From assembly GCF_039889165.1 (NCBI RefSeq), contig NZ_JAYMYY010000004.1, positions 1 to 64,000 of the forward strand: 64,000 nucleotides of DNA, in the 5' to 3' direction. Made by a program: the position numbers and the translations under genes. Below are positions 15,293-25,073 of this stretch, piece after piece. This DNA is from Pseudocitrobacter cyperus. Lineage in GTDB: Bacteria > Pseudomonadota > Gammaproteobacteria > Enterobacterales > Enterobacteriaceae. The stretch's first letter is position 1, and each line of letters opens with the position of its first letter. The notes beneath the pieces are model-generated. The model did not search any database. It had not been told where the DNA came from and was given only the letters and a program-made list of their open reading frames with translations.

Positions 15293-17293
15293 CTACTTAA
15301 CCTTTTTCCCCTTCAATAACTTCCTTACCCACAACCTGTTCGGATTCAACGCTGATAGCGTCCGGGCATCCAGCGGCAGCGGCTCCTGGCTCATTTGTGA
15401 TGCCAGCACTTCCGCCGACAGGGGCGCGGTACATAATCCGCGAGAACCCAGCCCGCCGAGCATGAACAGATTCGGGTAAACCGGAGCCGTGGCTGCGGTG
15501 TCCTGCTCATCAAACAGATGTGAATATTGCGCCAGCGTAGCGTCATATTTCGGTACATTGCCCAGCATCGGCAGATGGTCACGCGTGGCGCAACGCACGC
15601 CAACACGCGCCTCATTTGCGCTGACGTCCACTTCCTGCACCCATCCGGCTGCCGGGAAGCAGTCGACCAACCGCTGGCGATTGTGCTGCTGATCCTCTTC
15701 GTTAAACGCCATCTCACGTTCACCGCGATGGTAGCTTGCGCCAATACAGTGATGTTGATTCATCGGATTCTGCGGCGTCAGATAGCCGTCATAGCACAGT
15801 ACCTGGCGAAGCTGCGACAGTGCCGGGCTGGTGGGTATATGGCTCACCTGGCCGCCGACGGCGTAAACCGGCAGTGCGTCTGTTTGTGGAAGCTGGTTAA
15901 TGTTATGCCCGGTCGCCAGTACCACGCTCGCGGCGCTGGCATGCTCACCGTCAGTAAACTGCAACAACCAGCCATCGTTCTGTTCTTCAAGCGTAGTGAG
16001 CGTCTTGTTCCAGTGGATCACTAATCCTTGCTGTTGGGCCAGTTCAAAGGCACTGGCCGTTAGCTGTGCCGGAGAGAGCCAGCCGCCAGACGGATACTGA
16101 ATACCTCCGCAATCCGTTTCCACGCCAGTGGTGGTGGCAACGTCCTGCGCACTTACCGCGTGCGCGATCTCTTCAGGCAGCCCCAACAGCAGCATTTGTT
16201 CGATTTTCTTCTGACTCTTTTCATCCCAGCCGAGTTGGGTTACGCCGCACCACTGGTGATCAAATGTCACAGGCAGCGAATCATACAGGCGACGTGCGAA
16301 GGTGAACGCCGCCGGGAAGAAGGTTTCGAGCGCTGCGTCATGGGCGCTTAACAGCGGATAAAGCGCGCCTTGTCGATTGCCGGACGCCCCTTGTGCCGGG
16401 GCATCGTCCGCACAGTAAAGCGTCACTTTCCAGCCGCGTCTGAGTAAGGCGAGGGAGAGCAGCGCGCTGGCAATTCCACCGCCGATAAGGCTGGTTTCGC
16501 GGGTTGTGGCGCCCGTGCGGGCAAACCATGGTGTCCGCGCCGGTCGAGCGTTTGACTGCGTCATTTCACCAACGAGCATTTCGCGCTTGCGGCCAAAACC
16601 TTTGGTTTTATGCATCGTGAAACCAGCTTCCTGTAACCCGCGACGGACAAATCCCGCCGAGGTAAAGGTAGCGAGCGTACCGCCGGGCCGTGCCAGTCGC
16701 GCCATGGCGGAGAAGAGCTGCGGCGTCCACATATCCGGGTTTTTCGCCGGCGCGAAGCCATCCAGGAACCAGGCATCCACCTGCTGATTAAGCGAATCGT
16801 CCAGTTGATCCGTGAGTTCATTGATATCGCCAAACCATAAATCAAGCGTCACACGACCGCCGTCGAGCAGCAGTCGGTGGCAGCCCGCCAGCGGCAGGGG
16901 CCATTGCGCCTGAAGCTGCTTCGCCCACGGCGCCAGTTCAGGCCAGTGCTGATGCGCTAAGCGTAAATCGCTTGCGGTTAGCGGGAATTTTTCAAAGCTG
17001 ATGAAATGTAATCGCTGCAGCGTCGCCTGCGGGTGGGCAAGACGAAATGTTTCGAAGGCTTGCCAGAGCGTCAGGAAGTTGAGCCCGGTTCCGAACCCGC
17101 TTTCGGCTACCACGAACAGAGGATGCGGATGGGTGGGGAAGCGTGCCTCTAACTGGTTACCGCCAAGAAAGACGTAGCGCGTTTCTTCCAGACCGTTGTC
17201 ATTGGAGAAATAGACGTCGTCGAAATCTCGGGAAACAGGTGTACCCTCACTGTTGAAATCGAGGTTGGCAGATTGTATGGCGTTTTGTTTCAC
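15293..17293 (-). CDS. mnmC: Bifunctional tRNA wobble-uridine modification enzyme MnmC
   Basis: A 666-residue two-domain enzyme. The N-terminal SAM-dependent methyltransferase (about 1-245) has AESGFGTGLNFL and DAWFLDGFAPAKNPDMW. The C-terminal FAD oxidoreductase (about 260-660) has the dinucleotide motif IGGGIASALLSLALLRRG. The FAD part removes the carboxymethyl group from cmnm5U34 and the methyltransferase makes mnm5U34. The frame is open to 17395, but the family start corresponds to the GTG at 17293 (VKQNAIQSANLDFN). It is divergent from fabB. Confidence 0.93.
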   Translation of the reverse strand: MKQNAIQSANLDFNSEGTPVSRDFDDVYFSNDNGLEETRYVFLGGNQLEARFPTHPHPLFVVAESGFGTGLNFLTLWQAFETFRLAHPQATLQRLHFISFEKFPLTASDLRLAHQHWPELAPWAKQLQAQWPLPLAGCHRLLLDGGRVTLDLWFGDINELTDQLDDSLNQQVDAWFLDGFAPAKNPDMWTPQLFSAMARLARPGGTLATFTSAGFVRRGLQEAGFTMHKTKGFGRKREMLVGEMTQSNARPARTPWFARTGATTRETSLIGGGIASALLSLALLRRGWKVTLYCADDAPAQGASGNRQGALYPLLSAHDAALETFFPAAFTFARRLYDSLPVTFDHQWCGVTQLGWDEKSQKKIEQMLLLGLPEEIAHAVSAQDVATTTGVETDCGGIQYPSGGWLSPAQLTASAFELAQQQGLVIHWNKTLTTLEEQNDGWLLQFTDGEHASAASVVLATGHNINQLPQTDALPVYAVGGQVSHIPTSPALSQLRQVLCYDGYLTPQNPMNQHHCIGASYHRGEREMAFNEEDQQHNRQRLVDCFPAAGWVQEVDVSANEARVGVRCATRDHLPMLGNVPKYDATLAQYSHLFDEQDTAATAPVYPNLFMLGGLGSRGLCTAPLSAEVLASQMSQEPLPLDARTLSALNPNRLWVRKLLKGKKVK

Positions 17294-17369
17294 GTAAGTT
17301 ACTCGTGCGGCAAGGCGTCTGCCGATCTTAGCGATGCGTGCCGGAAGGCGCAAATTTATGTATAAAATG

Positions 17370-17404
17370 GCTGATCGGACTTGTTCGGCGTACAAGTGTA
17401 CGCT
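17370..17404 (+). promoter_or_regulatory. FadR activator site and FabR palindrome at fabB
   Basis: CTGATCGGACTTGTT at 17371-17385 fits the FadR pattern. Directly after it, GGCGTACAAGTGTACGCT (17387-17404) is the near-perfect FabR palindrome. E. coli fabB is activated by FadR and repressed by FabR with unsaturated acyl thioesters through the same adjacent pair, so unsaturated fatty-acid control appears conserved. Confidence 0.8.
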
Positions 17405-17452
17405 ATCTTGCCTCTCGAAACTTAAAATAGTGATGACTTACAGAGGTAATGA

Positions 17453-18670
17453 ATGAAACGTGCAGTGATTACTGGCCTGGGCATCGTTTCCAGCATCGGT
17501 AGCAACCAGCAGGAAGTCCTGGCATCTCTGCGTGAAGGACGCTCGGGGATCACTTTCTCTCAAGAGTTCAAAGATTCTGGTATGCGTAGCCACGTATGGG
17601 GTAACGTCAAACTGGACACCACCGGTCTTATCGACCGCAAAGTGGTCCGTTTCATGAACGATGCCTCTATTTACGCTTACCTCTCAATGCAGCAAGCCGT
17701 TGAAGACTCTGGCCTGAAAGCAGAAGATTATCAGAACAACCCGCGCGTGGGCCTGATTGCCGGTTCCGGCGGCTCCTCCAAAGCGCAGGTATTCGGCGCT
17801 GACGCGATGCGTAGCCCGCGTGGTCTGAAAGCGGTTGGCCCTTATGTCGTGACTAAAGCGATGGGCTCGGCGGTTTCCGCGTGCCTGGCGACCCCTTTTA
17901 AAATTCACGGCGTGAACTACTCCATCAGTTCTGCATGTGCGACCTCAGCACACTGTATCGGTAACGCGGTAGAGCAGATTCAGTTGGGCAAACAGGATAT
18001 CGTGTTTGCTGGCGGCGGCGAGGAGCTGGGCTGGGAAATGGCCTGCGAGTTCGACGCAATGGGCGCACTGTCCACGAAATTCAACGACACCCCGGAAAAA
18101 GCATCCCGTACCTATGACGCACACCGCGACGGCTTTATCATCGCTGGCGGCGGCGGTATGGTTGTGGTGGAAGAGCTGGAGCACGCTCTGGCTCGTGGCG
18201 CGCACATCTACGCAGAAATCGTAGGTTATGGTGCAACATCTGATGGCGCAGACATGGTTGCTCCGTCTGGCGAAGGCGCAGTTCGTTGCATGAAGATGGC
18301 GATGAACGGCGTTGATACCCCAATCGACTACCTGAACTCCCACGGTACTTCTACGCCGGTTGGCGACGTGAAAGAACTGGGCGCAATTCAGGAAGTGTTC
18401 GGCAGCAATAGCCCGGCTATCTCTGCGACCAAAGCCATGACCGGCCACTCTCTGGGTGCGGCGGGCGTGCAGGAAGCTATCTATTCTCTGCTGATGCTGG
18501 AACATGGCTTTATCGCCCCAAGCATCAACATTGAAGAGCTTGATGAGCAGGCTGCTGGCCTGAACATCGTTACCGAACCGACTGAGCGTGAACTGACTAC
18601 CGTTATGTCCAACAGCTTCGGTTTCGGCGGCACCAACGCCACGCTGGTGATGCGTAAGCTGAAAGCGTAA
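17453..18670 (+). CDS. fabB: 3-oxoacyl-ACP synthase I FabB
   Basis: A 405-residue condensing enzyme essential for unsaturated fatty-acid synthesis; it elongates cis-3-decenoyl-ACP with malonyl-ACP. The active-site Cys is in SSACATSAHCIG (near residue 162). The two catalytic histidines are in NSHGTSTPVGD and MTGHSLGAAG, and the glycine-rich C-terminus is NSFGFGGTNATLV. It has its own promoter with FadR/FabR sites and a strong terminator. Confidence 0.97.
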   Translation: MKRAVITGLGIVSSIGSNQQEVLASLREGRSGITFSQEFKDSGMRSHVWGNVKLDTTGLIDRKVVRFMNDASIYAYLSMQQAVEDSGLKAEDYQNNPRVGLIAGSGGSSKAQVFGADAMRSPRGLKAVGPYVVTKAMGSAVSACLATPFKIHGVNYSISSACATSAHCIGNAVEQIQLGKQDIVFAGGGEELGWEMACEFDAMGALSTKFNDTPEKASRTYDAHRDGFIIAGGGGMVVVEELEHALARGAHIYAEIVGYGATSDGADMVAPSGEGAVRCMKMAMNGVDTPIDYLNSHGTSTPVGDVKELGAIQEVFGSNSPAISATKAMTGHSLGAAGVQEAIYSLLMLEHGFIAPSINIEELDEQAAGLNIVTEPTERELTTVMSNSFGFGGTNATLVMRKLKA

Positions 18671-18685
18671 TGCGCTTAACGTAAT

Positions 18686-18713
18686 GAAAAGGAGCCGAAA
18701 GGCTCCTTTTTTG
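18686..18713 (+). terminator. Terminator after fabB
   Basis: The stem GGAGCC/GGCTCC (18691-18696 and 18701-18706) has loop GAAA, an A run before and TTTTTT after. Confidence 0.9.
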
Positions 18714-18871
18714 TGCGTTGACATCTTGCTGTTAAAAAAGGCAAAATCTGCCCTCAACACTCTTACATGAGTGCGTAAGCGTTTAACGTCAATCAACGCG
18801 CCGACACCCTGATTATCAGGTGGAGGAGGCGTGGTCTATTCCCCGCCTTACTCTGCATTCTGGAGTAAAGC

Positions 18872-20053
18872 ATGTCTGAAGTATCTCAATCTGTTCCAGC
18901 ATCTTCCGGTAACGGATCGCTGTTCCGTATCGCATTTGCCGTTTTTCTCACCTATCTGACCGTCGGTATTCCACTGCCCGTTATCCCGTTGTTTGTGCAT
19001 CAGGAGCTGGGGTATGGCAATACGATGGTGGGTATCGCCGTGGGTATTCAGTTTCTTGCGACCGTTTTGACGCGCGGCTATGCCGGACGTCTGGCCGATC
19101 AGTACGGCGCGAAGCGTTCCGCGCTTCAGGGGATGGCCGCCTGTGCGCTGGCCGGAGCAGCGTGGCTGGCGGCGGCACTCTTACCCGTCGATGCGATGGT
19201 CAAATTTGGCCTGTTAATTGTTGGTCGCCTGATCCTCGGATTTGGTGAAAGCCAGTTGCTGACGGGAACGTTAACCTGGGGAATGGGGCTGGTCGGCCCA
19301 AAACGTTCCGGGAAAGTCATGTCGTGGAACGGGATGGCGATTTTTGGCGCGCTGGCCGTCGGTGCACCGCTGGGGCTCTTCCTCAACAGCCACTACAGTT
19401 TTGCGACGCTCGCCGTGGTAACGATACTCCTTCCTGTTCTGGCGTGGGCGTTTAACGGTACTGTGCGCAAGGTGCCCGCCAGTGCGGGTGAACGGCCTTC
19501 TCTGTGGAGTGTGATAGGCCTTATCTGGCAGCCGGGTCTGGGGCTGGCGTTACAGGGGGTAGGATTTGCCGTTATCGGCACCTTTGTTTCTCTCTACTTT
19601 GCCAGCAATGGCTGGGCGATGGCTGGCTTCACCTTAACGGCGTTCGGCGGTGCGTTTGTGCTGGTGCGCATTCTGTTTGGCTGGATGCCCGACCGTTTTG
19701 GCGGCGTGAAGGTGGCAGTGGGGTCACTGCTGGTTGAAACCATTGGCCTGATACTGTTGTGGCAGGCGCCGGATGCCTGGATAGCGCTTGCCGGTGCGGC
19801 GCTGACCGGCGCGGGCTGTTCGCTTATTTTCCCGGCGCTGGGCGTGGAGGTGGTGAAACGTGTGCCGCCGCAGGTGCGTGGTACGGCGTTAGGCGGCTAT
19901 GCGGCATTTCAGGATATCGCGCTGGGTGTTTCCGGCCCACTGGCGGGAATGCTGGCCACGATGGCGGGATATCCGTCCGTATTCCTGGCCGGGGCCATCT
20001 CTGCGCTACTGGGCATCGTGGTGACGCTCATCGCCTTTCGCCGCCGTGAGTAA
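18872..20053 (+). CDS. yfcJ: MFS transporter YfcJ
   Basis: A 393-residue major facilitator with 12 predicted membrane helices. The loop 2-3 signature is RLADQYGAKRSAL, and the related repeat in the second half is WMPDRFGGVK. It belongs to the YfcJ/YhhS group linked to drug or arabinose efflux; the physiological substrate is unknown. ATG at 18872 follows CTGGAGTAAAGC. Confidence 0.92.
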   Translation: MSEVSQSVPASSGNGSLFRIAFAVFLTYLTVGIPLPVIPLFVHQELGYGNTMVGIAVGIQFLATVLTRGYAGRLADQYGAKRSALQGMAACALAGAAWLAAALLPVDAMVKFGLLIVGRLILGFGESQLLTGTLTWGMGLVGPKRSGKVMSWNGMAIFGALAVGAPLGLFLNSHYSFATLAVVTILLPVLAWAFNGTVRKVPASAGERPSLWSVIGLIWQPGLGLALQGVGFAVIGTFVSLYFASNGWAMAGFTLTAFGGAFVLVRILFGWMPDRFGGVKVAVGSLLVETIGLILLWQAPDAWIALAGAALTGAGCSLIFPALGVEVVKRVPPQVRGTALGGYAAFQDIALGVSGPLAGMLATMAGYPSVFLAGAISALLGIVVTLIAFRRRE

Positions 20054-20076
20054 CATCTCTTCTTAAAGCCCGGTGC

Positions 20077-20095
20077 GCCCGGGCTCATTGCTTAA
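20077..20095. terminator. Hairpin between convergent yfcJ and flk
   Basis: A seven-base stem AGCCCGG/CCGGGCT (20077-20083 with 20089-20095) has loop TGCGC. No T run follows on the + strand, so termination is likely but weak. Confidence 0.5.
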
Positions 20096-21096
20096 ATCAC
20101 AATCCACAACAGCGTCACTATCAGGATCGCCATGATAAGCATCAGCCCTGGTCGTGCCGACGCGGCTTTGTATGCGTCGATAACTGGCGCGAACGGGCTG
20201 AAGATGGGCTGCACATCACGGATATCCAGCGTGTCCTGCGAGCGCTCGACGCGCTTGAGAACCAACTGGTTGAGCAGCGTTTGCACCTGGGTCATGGTTA
20301 ACACCGTTTGCGGCGTAATATTCCAGTTCTGCTGACCGTACTCGCGCAACGCCTGCCATTCGTGCGGCTCCATTGGCTGTTTCAGCGCCGCCTGTAACGA
20401 ATTGAGCGTCGGGGCGGTCTGGGTGCTGAGCGTCTGGCGCGCCTGCAGCCAGGTTGCCAGAGCGGTAAAATGCTTCGCCGGAATCAGTTCGCCGGTTTTC
20501 ACGCCGGAAAGCTCCAGCATCGATTGCCAGATAATCTTGCTTGACTCGCCCGTCGCGGCGGCGAGCTTAGTCACCAGTTGATTCAGCGTGTTGTGTTCCG
20601 CAGGTTGTAACGGGCGATCGGTTGATGGTCGCTGCTGTGGCTGCGGAATAGAGAGCTGGTTATTTTGCAGTAACTGCAGCACCACTTTCAGTTGTTCGGG
20701 CGTAAGCTGGCTCAGCGCTGTTTGGCCAAACTGCTGGCGGATGAAATCACTGACGGCTTGACGGTTGTTGCCCTGACTCAACAGTTCCGTCAGTTGTGAC
20801 AGGGTTTGCCGGGTACTGTGATTCTGCTGCGCCGTTTGCAGGCGCTGGTTCAGATTCTGCTCGGCGGCAGGAAAATTTCGGGACAGTAGCGGCGAGTCGT
20901 TTTTCAAGCCTAAATCGTGACGAACGCCAGCCCACACTTGGGCGCTTGTTTGAGATGTCAGCGCCACGAGACGGGTGATTAAACGTTCAAGTACCGTTCT
21001 CTGCTGAGTAGAGAGCGGTTGTTCTCCTGCGGCGGAAGCGTTGCCAGAACCTTCCCCGGGAGGGCGCAAGGGCATACCTGAAATGGGTTGCGTCAT
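20092..21096 (-). CDS. flk: Flk, membrane-anchored flagellar regulator
   Basis: A 334-residue, Gln-rich, mostly helical protein with a single C-terminal membrane anchor (residues 315-334, PGLMLIMAILIVTLLWIVI). Flk (RflH) sits in the inner membrane facing the cytoplasm. It keeps the flagellar secretion apparatus from switching early to late substrates and so links FlgM export to ring assembly. It is divergent from pdxB with a 111-base gap. The N-terminal 35 residues are rich in Pro/Gly/Ser and probably disordered. Confidence 0.9.
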   Translation of the reverse strand: MTQPISGMPLRPPGEGSGNASAAGEQPLSTQQRTVLERLITRLVALTSQTSAQVWAGVRHDLGLKNDSPLLSRNFPAAEQNLNQRLQTAQQNHSTRQTLSQLTELLSQGNNRQAVSDFIRQQFGQTALSQLTPEQLKVVLQLLQNNQLSIPQPQQRPSTDRPLQPAEHNTLNQLVTKLAAATGESSKIIWQSMLELSGVKTGELIPAKHFTALATWLQARQTLSTQTAPTLNSLQAALKQPMEPHEWQALREYGQQNWNITPQTVLTMTQVQTLLNQLVLKRVERSQDTLDIRDVQPIFSPFAPVIDAYKAASARPGLMLIMAILIVTLLWIVI

Positions 21097-21207
21097 GATT
21101 TATCCTTAACCTTATTGCTTTACTAAACCAGACAGTCGAGTATGCCTGGCGGCCAGATTATGGCACACTTCCCCGGTTAACTCTCGTTCTCAGACAGGTA
21201 CCGTAAC

Positions 21208-22344
21208 GTGAAAATCCTCGTTGATGAAAATATGCCCTATGCCCGCGAGCTCTTCAGCCGTCTGGGTGAGGTGAAGGCTGTTCCAGGTCGCCCCATTCCG
21301 CTGGCGGAACTGACGGGGGCCGACGCACTGATGGTGCGATCCGTGACGAAGGTGAACGAGTCACTGCTGGCGAACCAGTCGATTAAATTTGTTGGTACGG
21401 CGACTGCGGGCACGGATCATGTCGATCAGGCCTGGCTTGAACAGGCTGGCATTGGTTTTTCCGCCGCGCCTGGCTGCAATGCTATCGCCGTGGTGGAATA
21501 TGTTTTCTCATCGCTGCTTTATCTCGCTGAGCGAGATGGCTTTACGCTGACCGACCGCACGGTTGGGATTGTTGGCGTTGGCAACGTTGGGGGACGCCTG
21601 CAAAAACGCCTGGAAGCGTTAGGCGTGCGCACACTGCTGTGCGATCCGCCACGGGCCGACAACGGTGACGAAGGGGATTTCCTTAGTCTGGATGAACTGG
21701 CTCAGGAAGCTGACATTCTGACTTTCCATACCCCACTGTTTAAAGATGGCCCTTATAAATCGTTGCATCTGGCTGACGAAGCGCTGATAAGCAGTCTGAA
21801 GCCGGGGGCCATCCTGATTAACGCCTGCCGCGGCCCGGTCGTCGATAATAACGCGCTGCTGAAGTGCCTGAATGCGGGGCAGGAGCTTAGTGTGGTGCTG
21901 GATGTCTGGGAGCCGGAACCGGATCTCAATCTCGCGCTGCTCGATAAAGTGGATATCGGAACCTCACACATTGCCGGTTACACCCTCGAAGGTAAAGCGC
22001 GCGGAACTACCCAGGTGTTTGAGGCTTATAGCCAGTTTATTGGTCACGCGCAGCAGGTCGCGCTCGACACGCTGCTGCCCGCGCCGGAATTTGGCCGCAT
22101 CACCCTGCACGGCACTCTTGACCAGCCAACGCTAAAAAGGCTGGTACATTTGGTGTATGATGTGCGCCGCGATGATGCGCCGCTGCGAAAAGTGGCGGGC
22201 ATTCCGGGTGAGTTCGACAAGCTGCGTAAAAATTACCTCGAGCGACGTGAATGGTCTTCACTCTACGTACAGTGTGATGACGCAGAAGCGGCAGCGCTTC
22301 TGAAGAAGCTCGGGTTTAACGCCGTCCACCACCCGATTCGTTAA
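21208..22344 (+). CDS. pdxB: Erythronate-4-phosphate dehydrogenase PdxB
   Basis: A 378-residue D-2-hydroxyacid dehydrogenase of the DXP-dependent pyridoxal-phosphate pathway. It has NAD-binding GIVGVGNVGGRLQKRL, a catalytic-region NACRGPVVDNNAL, the Glu motif DVWEPEP and catalytic His in TSHIAGYTLEG. A C-terminal PdxB dimerisation domain begins at about 285. It starts with GTG at 21208. It is followed by usg and truA in the same direction, the conserved pdxB-usg-truA-dedA group. Confidence 0.95.
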   Translation: MKILVDENMPYARELFSRLGEVKAVPGRPIPLAELTGADALMVRSVTKVNESLLANQSIKFVGTATAGTDHVDQAWLEQAGIGFSAAPGCNAIAVVEYVFSSLLYLAERDGFTLTDRTVGIVGVGNVGGRLQKRLEALGVRTLLCDPPRADNGDEGDFLSLDELAQEADILTFHTPLFKDGPYKSLHLADEALISSLKPGAILINACRGPVVDNNALLKCLNAGQELSVVLDVWEPEPDLNLALLDKVDIGTSHIAGYTLEGKARGTTQVFEAYSQFIGHAQQVALDTLLPAPEFGRITLHGTLDQPTLKRLVHLVYDVRRDDAPLRKVAGIPGEFDKLRKNYLERREWSSLYVQCDDAEAAALLKKLGFNAVHHPIR

Positions 22345-22406
22345 CGTTATTTCTTTTGTGCCTTGCCTGTCGGCAGGGCACGTCGTTATTTCTGGAGTAA
22401 ATCACC

Positions 22407-23420
22407 ATGTCTGAAGGCTGGAATATTGCCGTACTGGGCGCTACGGGCGCTGTTGGGGAAGCCCTGCTTGAAACACTGGCGGAGCGCGCATTCCCGGTAG
22501 GTGAACTCTATGCGCTGGCGCGTAGCGAAAGCGCCGGGGAAAATCTGCGCTTTGGCGGGAAAACGGTGCGCGTACAGGACGCGGCGGAGTTTGACTGGAC
22601 GCAGGTTCAGTTGGCGTTCTTTGCCGCAGGCGCAGAAGCCTCGACAACGTATGCCGAAGAGGCAACAAACTCTGGCTGCCTGGTTATCGACCTGAGCGGC
22701 GTTTACGCTCTCGAGCCAGACGTGCCGCTGGTGGTTCCGGAAGTGAACCCGTTTGTGCTGGCCGATTATCGTAACCGTAACCTGGTTGCCGTGCCGGACA
22801 GCCAGACCAGCCAGTTGCTGGCGGCGCTGAAACCGCTGATCGATGAAGGCGGCCTGTCACGTATCAATGTGACCTGTCTGCTTTCCGCATCATCCCACGG
22901 TAAAAAAGCGGTGGATGCGTTAGCGGGACAGAGCGCGAAACTGCTCAACGGCATTCCTATTGATGAAGATGATTTCTTTGGTCGCCAACTGGCGTTCAAT
23001 ATGTTGCCGATCCTGCCTAATCGTGAAGGTATCGTGGGTGAAGAGCAGCGTATTGTCGATCAGACTCGCAAAATTTTGCAGGACGATGCACTGATGATCT
23101 CCGTCAATTGCGTCCAGTCCCCGGTCTTTTATGGCCACGCGCAGATGGTCGGCTTTGAAGCTATGCGTCCACTGGCGGCTGATGAAGCCCGTGACGCTTT
23201 TACCCGCGGCGAAGACATTGTGCTCTCTGAAGAGAACGAATTTCCGACTCAGGTGAGCGATGCCTCTGGCAGCGCGCATCTTTCTGTTGGCTGCGTGCGC
23301 AATGACTACGGCATGCCGGAACAGGTGCAATTCTGGTCGGTTGCCGATAACGTTCGCTTCGGCGGCGCGCTGATGGCGGTGAAAATCGCAGAAAAATTAG
23401 TGCAGGAGTATATGTACTAA
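22407..23420 (+). CDS. usg: Usg, semialdehyde-dehydrogenase-like protein
   Basis: A 337-residue protein of the aspartate-semialdehyde dehydrogenase family, with N-terminal LGATGAVGEALLETL (NAD(P)-binding). The usual catalytic Cys context (SNCST) is replaced by LLSASSHGKK, so the normal ASD reaction is unlikely; the role of Usg is not known. Its stop overlaps the truA start by one base (TAATG). Confidence 0.92.
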   Translation: MSEGWNIAVLGATGAVGEALLETLAERAFPVGELYALARSESAGENLRFGGKTVRVQDAAEFDWTQVQLAFFAAGAEASTTYAEEATNSGCLVIDLSGVYALEPDVPLVVPEVNPFVLADYRNRNLVAVPDSQTSQLLAALKPLIDEGGLSRINVTCLLSASSHGKKAVDALAGQSAKLLNGIPIDEDDFFGRQLAFNMLPILPNREGIVGEEQRIVDQTRKILQDDALMISVNCVQSPVFYGHAQMVGFEAMRPLAADEARDAFTRGEDIVLSEENEFPTQVSDASGSAHLSVGCVRNDYGMPEQVQFWSVADNVRFGGALMAVKIAEKLVQEYMY

Positions 23421-24232
23421 TGTCGGAAGTGCAGCAACAGCCGGTCTATAAAATTGCGCTCGGCATTGAGTATGACGGCAGCAAATATTATGGCTGGCAG
23501 CGTCAGAATGAAGTACGCAGCGTGCAGGAGAAGCTGGAAAAAGCGCTGACCCAGGTCGCCAATGAACCGATTACCGTGTTCTGCGCCGGGCGCACCGATT
23601 CTGGTGTACATGGTACAGGGCAGGTGGTGCATTTTGAAACGACTGCCGACCGTAAAGACGCGGCGTGGACGCTCGGAGTAAATGCGAATTTACCTGGTGA
23701 CATCGCCGTGCGTTGGGTGAAACATGTACCCGATGATTTTCATGCTCGATTTAGCGCGACGGCTCGCCGTTACCGCTACATCATCTACAATCATCGGTTG
23801 CGACCGGCGGTGATGAGCCAGGGAGTTACCCACTATCACCAACCGCTGGATGAAGCGCGAATGCACCGTGCGGCGCAGTGTTTGCTGGGCGAGAATGATT
23901 TCACCTCGTTCCGGGCTGTGCAGTGTCAGTCGCGCACGCCATGGCGCAATATTATGCATATTAACGTTGCTCGCTATGGCGCGTATGTGGTGGTTGATAT
24001 CAAAGCAAATGCCTTTGTACATCATATGGTAAGGAATATTGTCGGCAGCCTGATGGAAGTCGGCGCCCAAAACCAGCCAGAGAGCTGGATTGCTGAGTTG
24101 TTAGCCGCAAAAGACAGAACGCTGGCGGCAGCAACGGCTAAAGCGGAAGGTTTGTATCTGGTGGCTGTAGATTACCCGGAACGTTTTGACCTGCCGTGCG
24201 TACCCATGGGGCCGCTATTTTTAGCGGACTGA
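23420..24232 (+). CDS. truA: tRNA pseudouridine(38-40) synthase TruA
   Basis: A 270-residue enzyme that converts U38, U39 and U40 in the anticodon stem-loop of many tRNAs to pseudouridine. The catalytic Asp is residue 60 in CAGRTDSGVHGTGQ. The C-terminal FVHHMVRNIVGSLMEVG motif is clear. Translation is coupled to usg. Confidence 0.97.
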   Translation: MSEVQQQPVYKIALGIEYDGSKYYGWQRQNEVRSVQEKLEKALTQVANEPITVFCAGRTDSGVHGTGQVVHFETTADRKDAAWTLGVNANLPGDIAVRWVKHVPDDFHARFSATARRYRYIIYNHRLRPAVMSQGVTHYHQPLDEARMHRAAQCLLGENDFTSFRAVQCQSRTPWRNIMHINVARYGAYVVVDIKANAFVHHMVRNIVGSLMEVGAQNQPESWIAELLAAKDRTLAAATAKAEGLYLVAVDYPERFDLPCVPMGPLFLAD

Positions 24233-24260
24233 AAGCAGTTCACAAAGGCTAAAGACAATT

Positions 24261-24920
24261 ATGGATCTGATTCACTTTCTGATTGATTTTATTCTACATA
24301 TTGATGTGCATCTGGCCGAACTCGTCGCGCAATATGGCGTCTGGGTTTATGCCATTCTGTTTTTAATTCTCTTCTGTGAAACAGGCCTGGTTGTCACGCC
24401 CTTTTTGCCGGGAGACTCCCTGCTGTTCGTCGCCGGGGCGCTGGCCTCGCTGGAAACCAATGACATTAACGTCCATCTGATGGTGGTGCTGATGTTGATT
24501 GCGGCGATTGTGGGCGATGCGGTGAACTACACTATTGGGCGGCTGTTTGGCGAAAAATTGTTCAGCAACCCGAACTCGAAAATTTTCCGTCGTAGTTATC
24601 TGGATAAAACACACCAGTTCTACGAAAAACATGGCGGAAAGACGATTATTCTGGCGCGCTTTGTCCCGATCGTGCGTACCTTTGCACCGTTTGTCGCGGG
24701 TATGGGTCACATGTCCTATCGCCATTTTGCGGCTTATAACGTGATTGGCGCATTCTTATGGGTTCTTTTGTTTACCTATGCGGGCTACTTCTTTGGCACA
24801 ATTCCGATGATTCAGGATAATCTTAAGTTATTGATTGTCGGCATTATTGTGGTCTCAATTTTGCCGGGAATTATCGAGATTGTACGCCATCGTCGCGCGG
24901 CGGCAAAACAAGTGAAGTAA
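24261..24920 (+). CDS. dedA: DedA family inner-membrane protein
   Basis: A 219-residue DedA/SNARE-associated membrane protein. It has the conserved E-x-G-L and FLPGDSLLF motif in the first half and RFVPIVRTFAPFVAGMG in the second. Members of this family are flippase-like proteins that recycle undecaprenyl phosphate or phosphatidylethanolamine and affect the proton motive force. It ends with a Lys/Arg-rich tail. Confidence 0.95.
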   Translation: MDLIHFLIDFILHIDVHLAELVAQYGVWVYAILFLILFCETGLVVTPFLPGDSLLFVAGALASLETNDINVHLMVVLMLIAAIVGDAVNYTIGRLFGEKLFSNPNSKIFRRSYLDKTHQFYEKHGGKTIILARFVPIVRTFAPFVAGMGHMSYRHFAAYNVIGAFLWVLLFTYAGYFFGTIPMIQDNLKLLIVGIIVVSILPGIIEIVRHRRAAAKQVK

Positions 24921-25073
24921 GCGCAAATTCGCGGTTCGACCACTTTTTTGTCCAAAGTTTCGGGCTGTTATGTTTTAATGTGCAACATTCATGGTCTGTA
25001 AGGGGCAAAAATGGCATTATGCGCCCCTTATGACAAAACTGGCATCGACCAGGTTCAGGCAGAAAGGTTATCA

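Noticed and set aside
22407..23420. usg as a true aspartate-semialdehyde dehydrogenase
   Set aside because: The catalytic cysteine region is replaced, and Usg is a known divergent paralogue.
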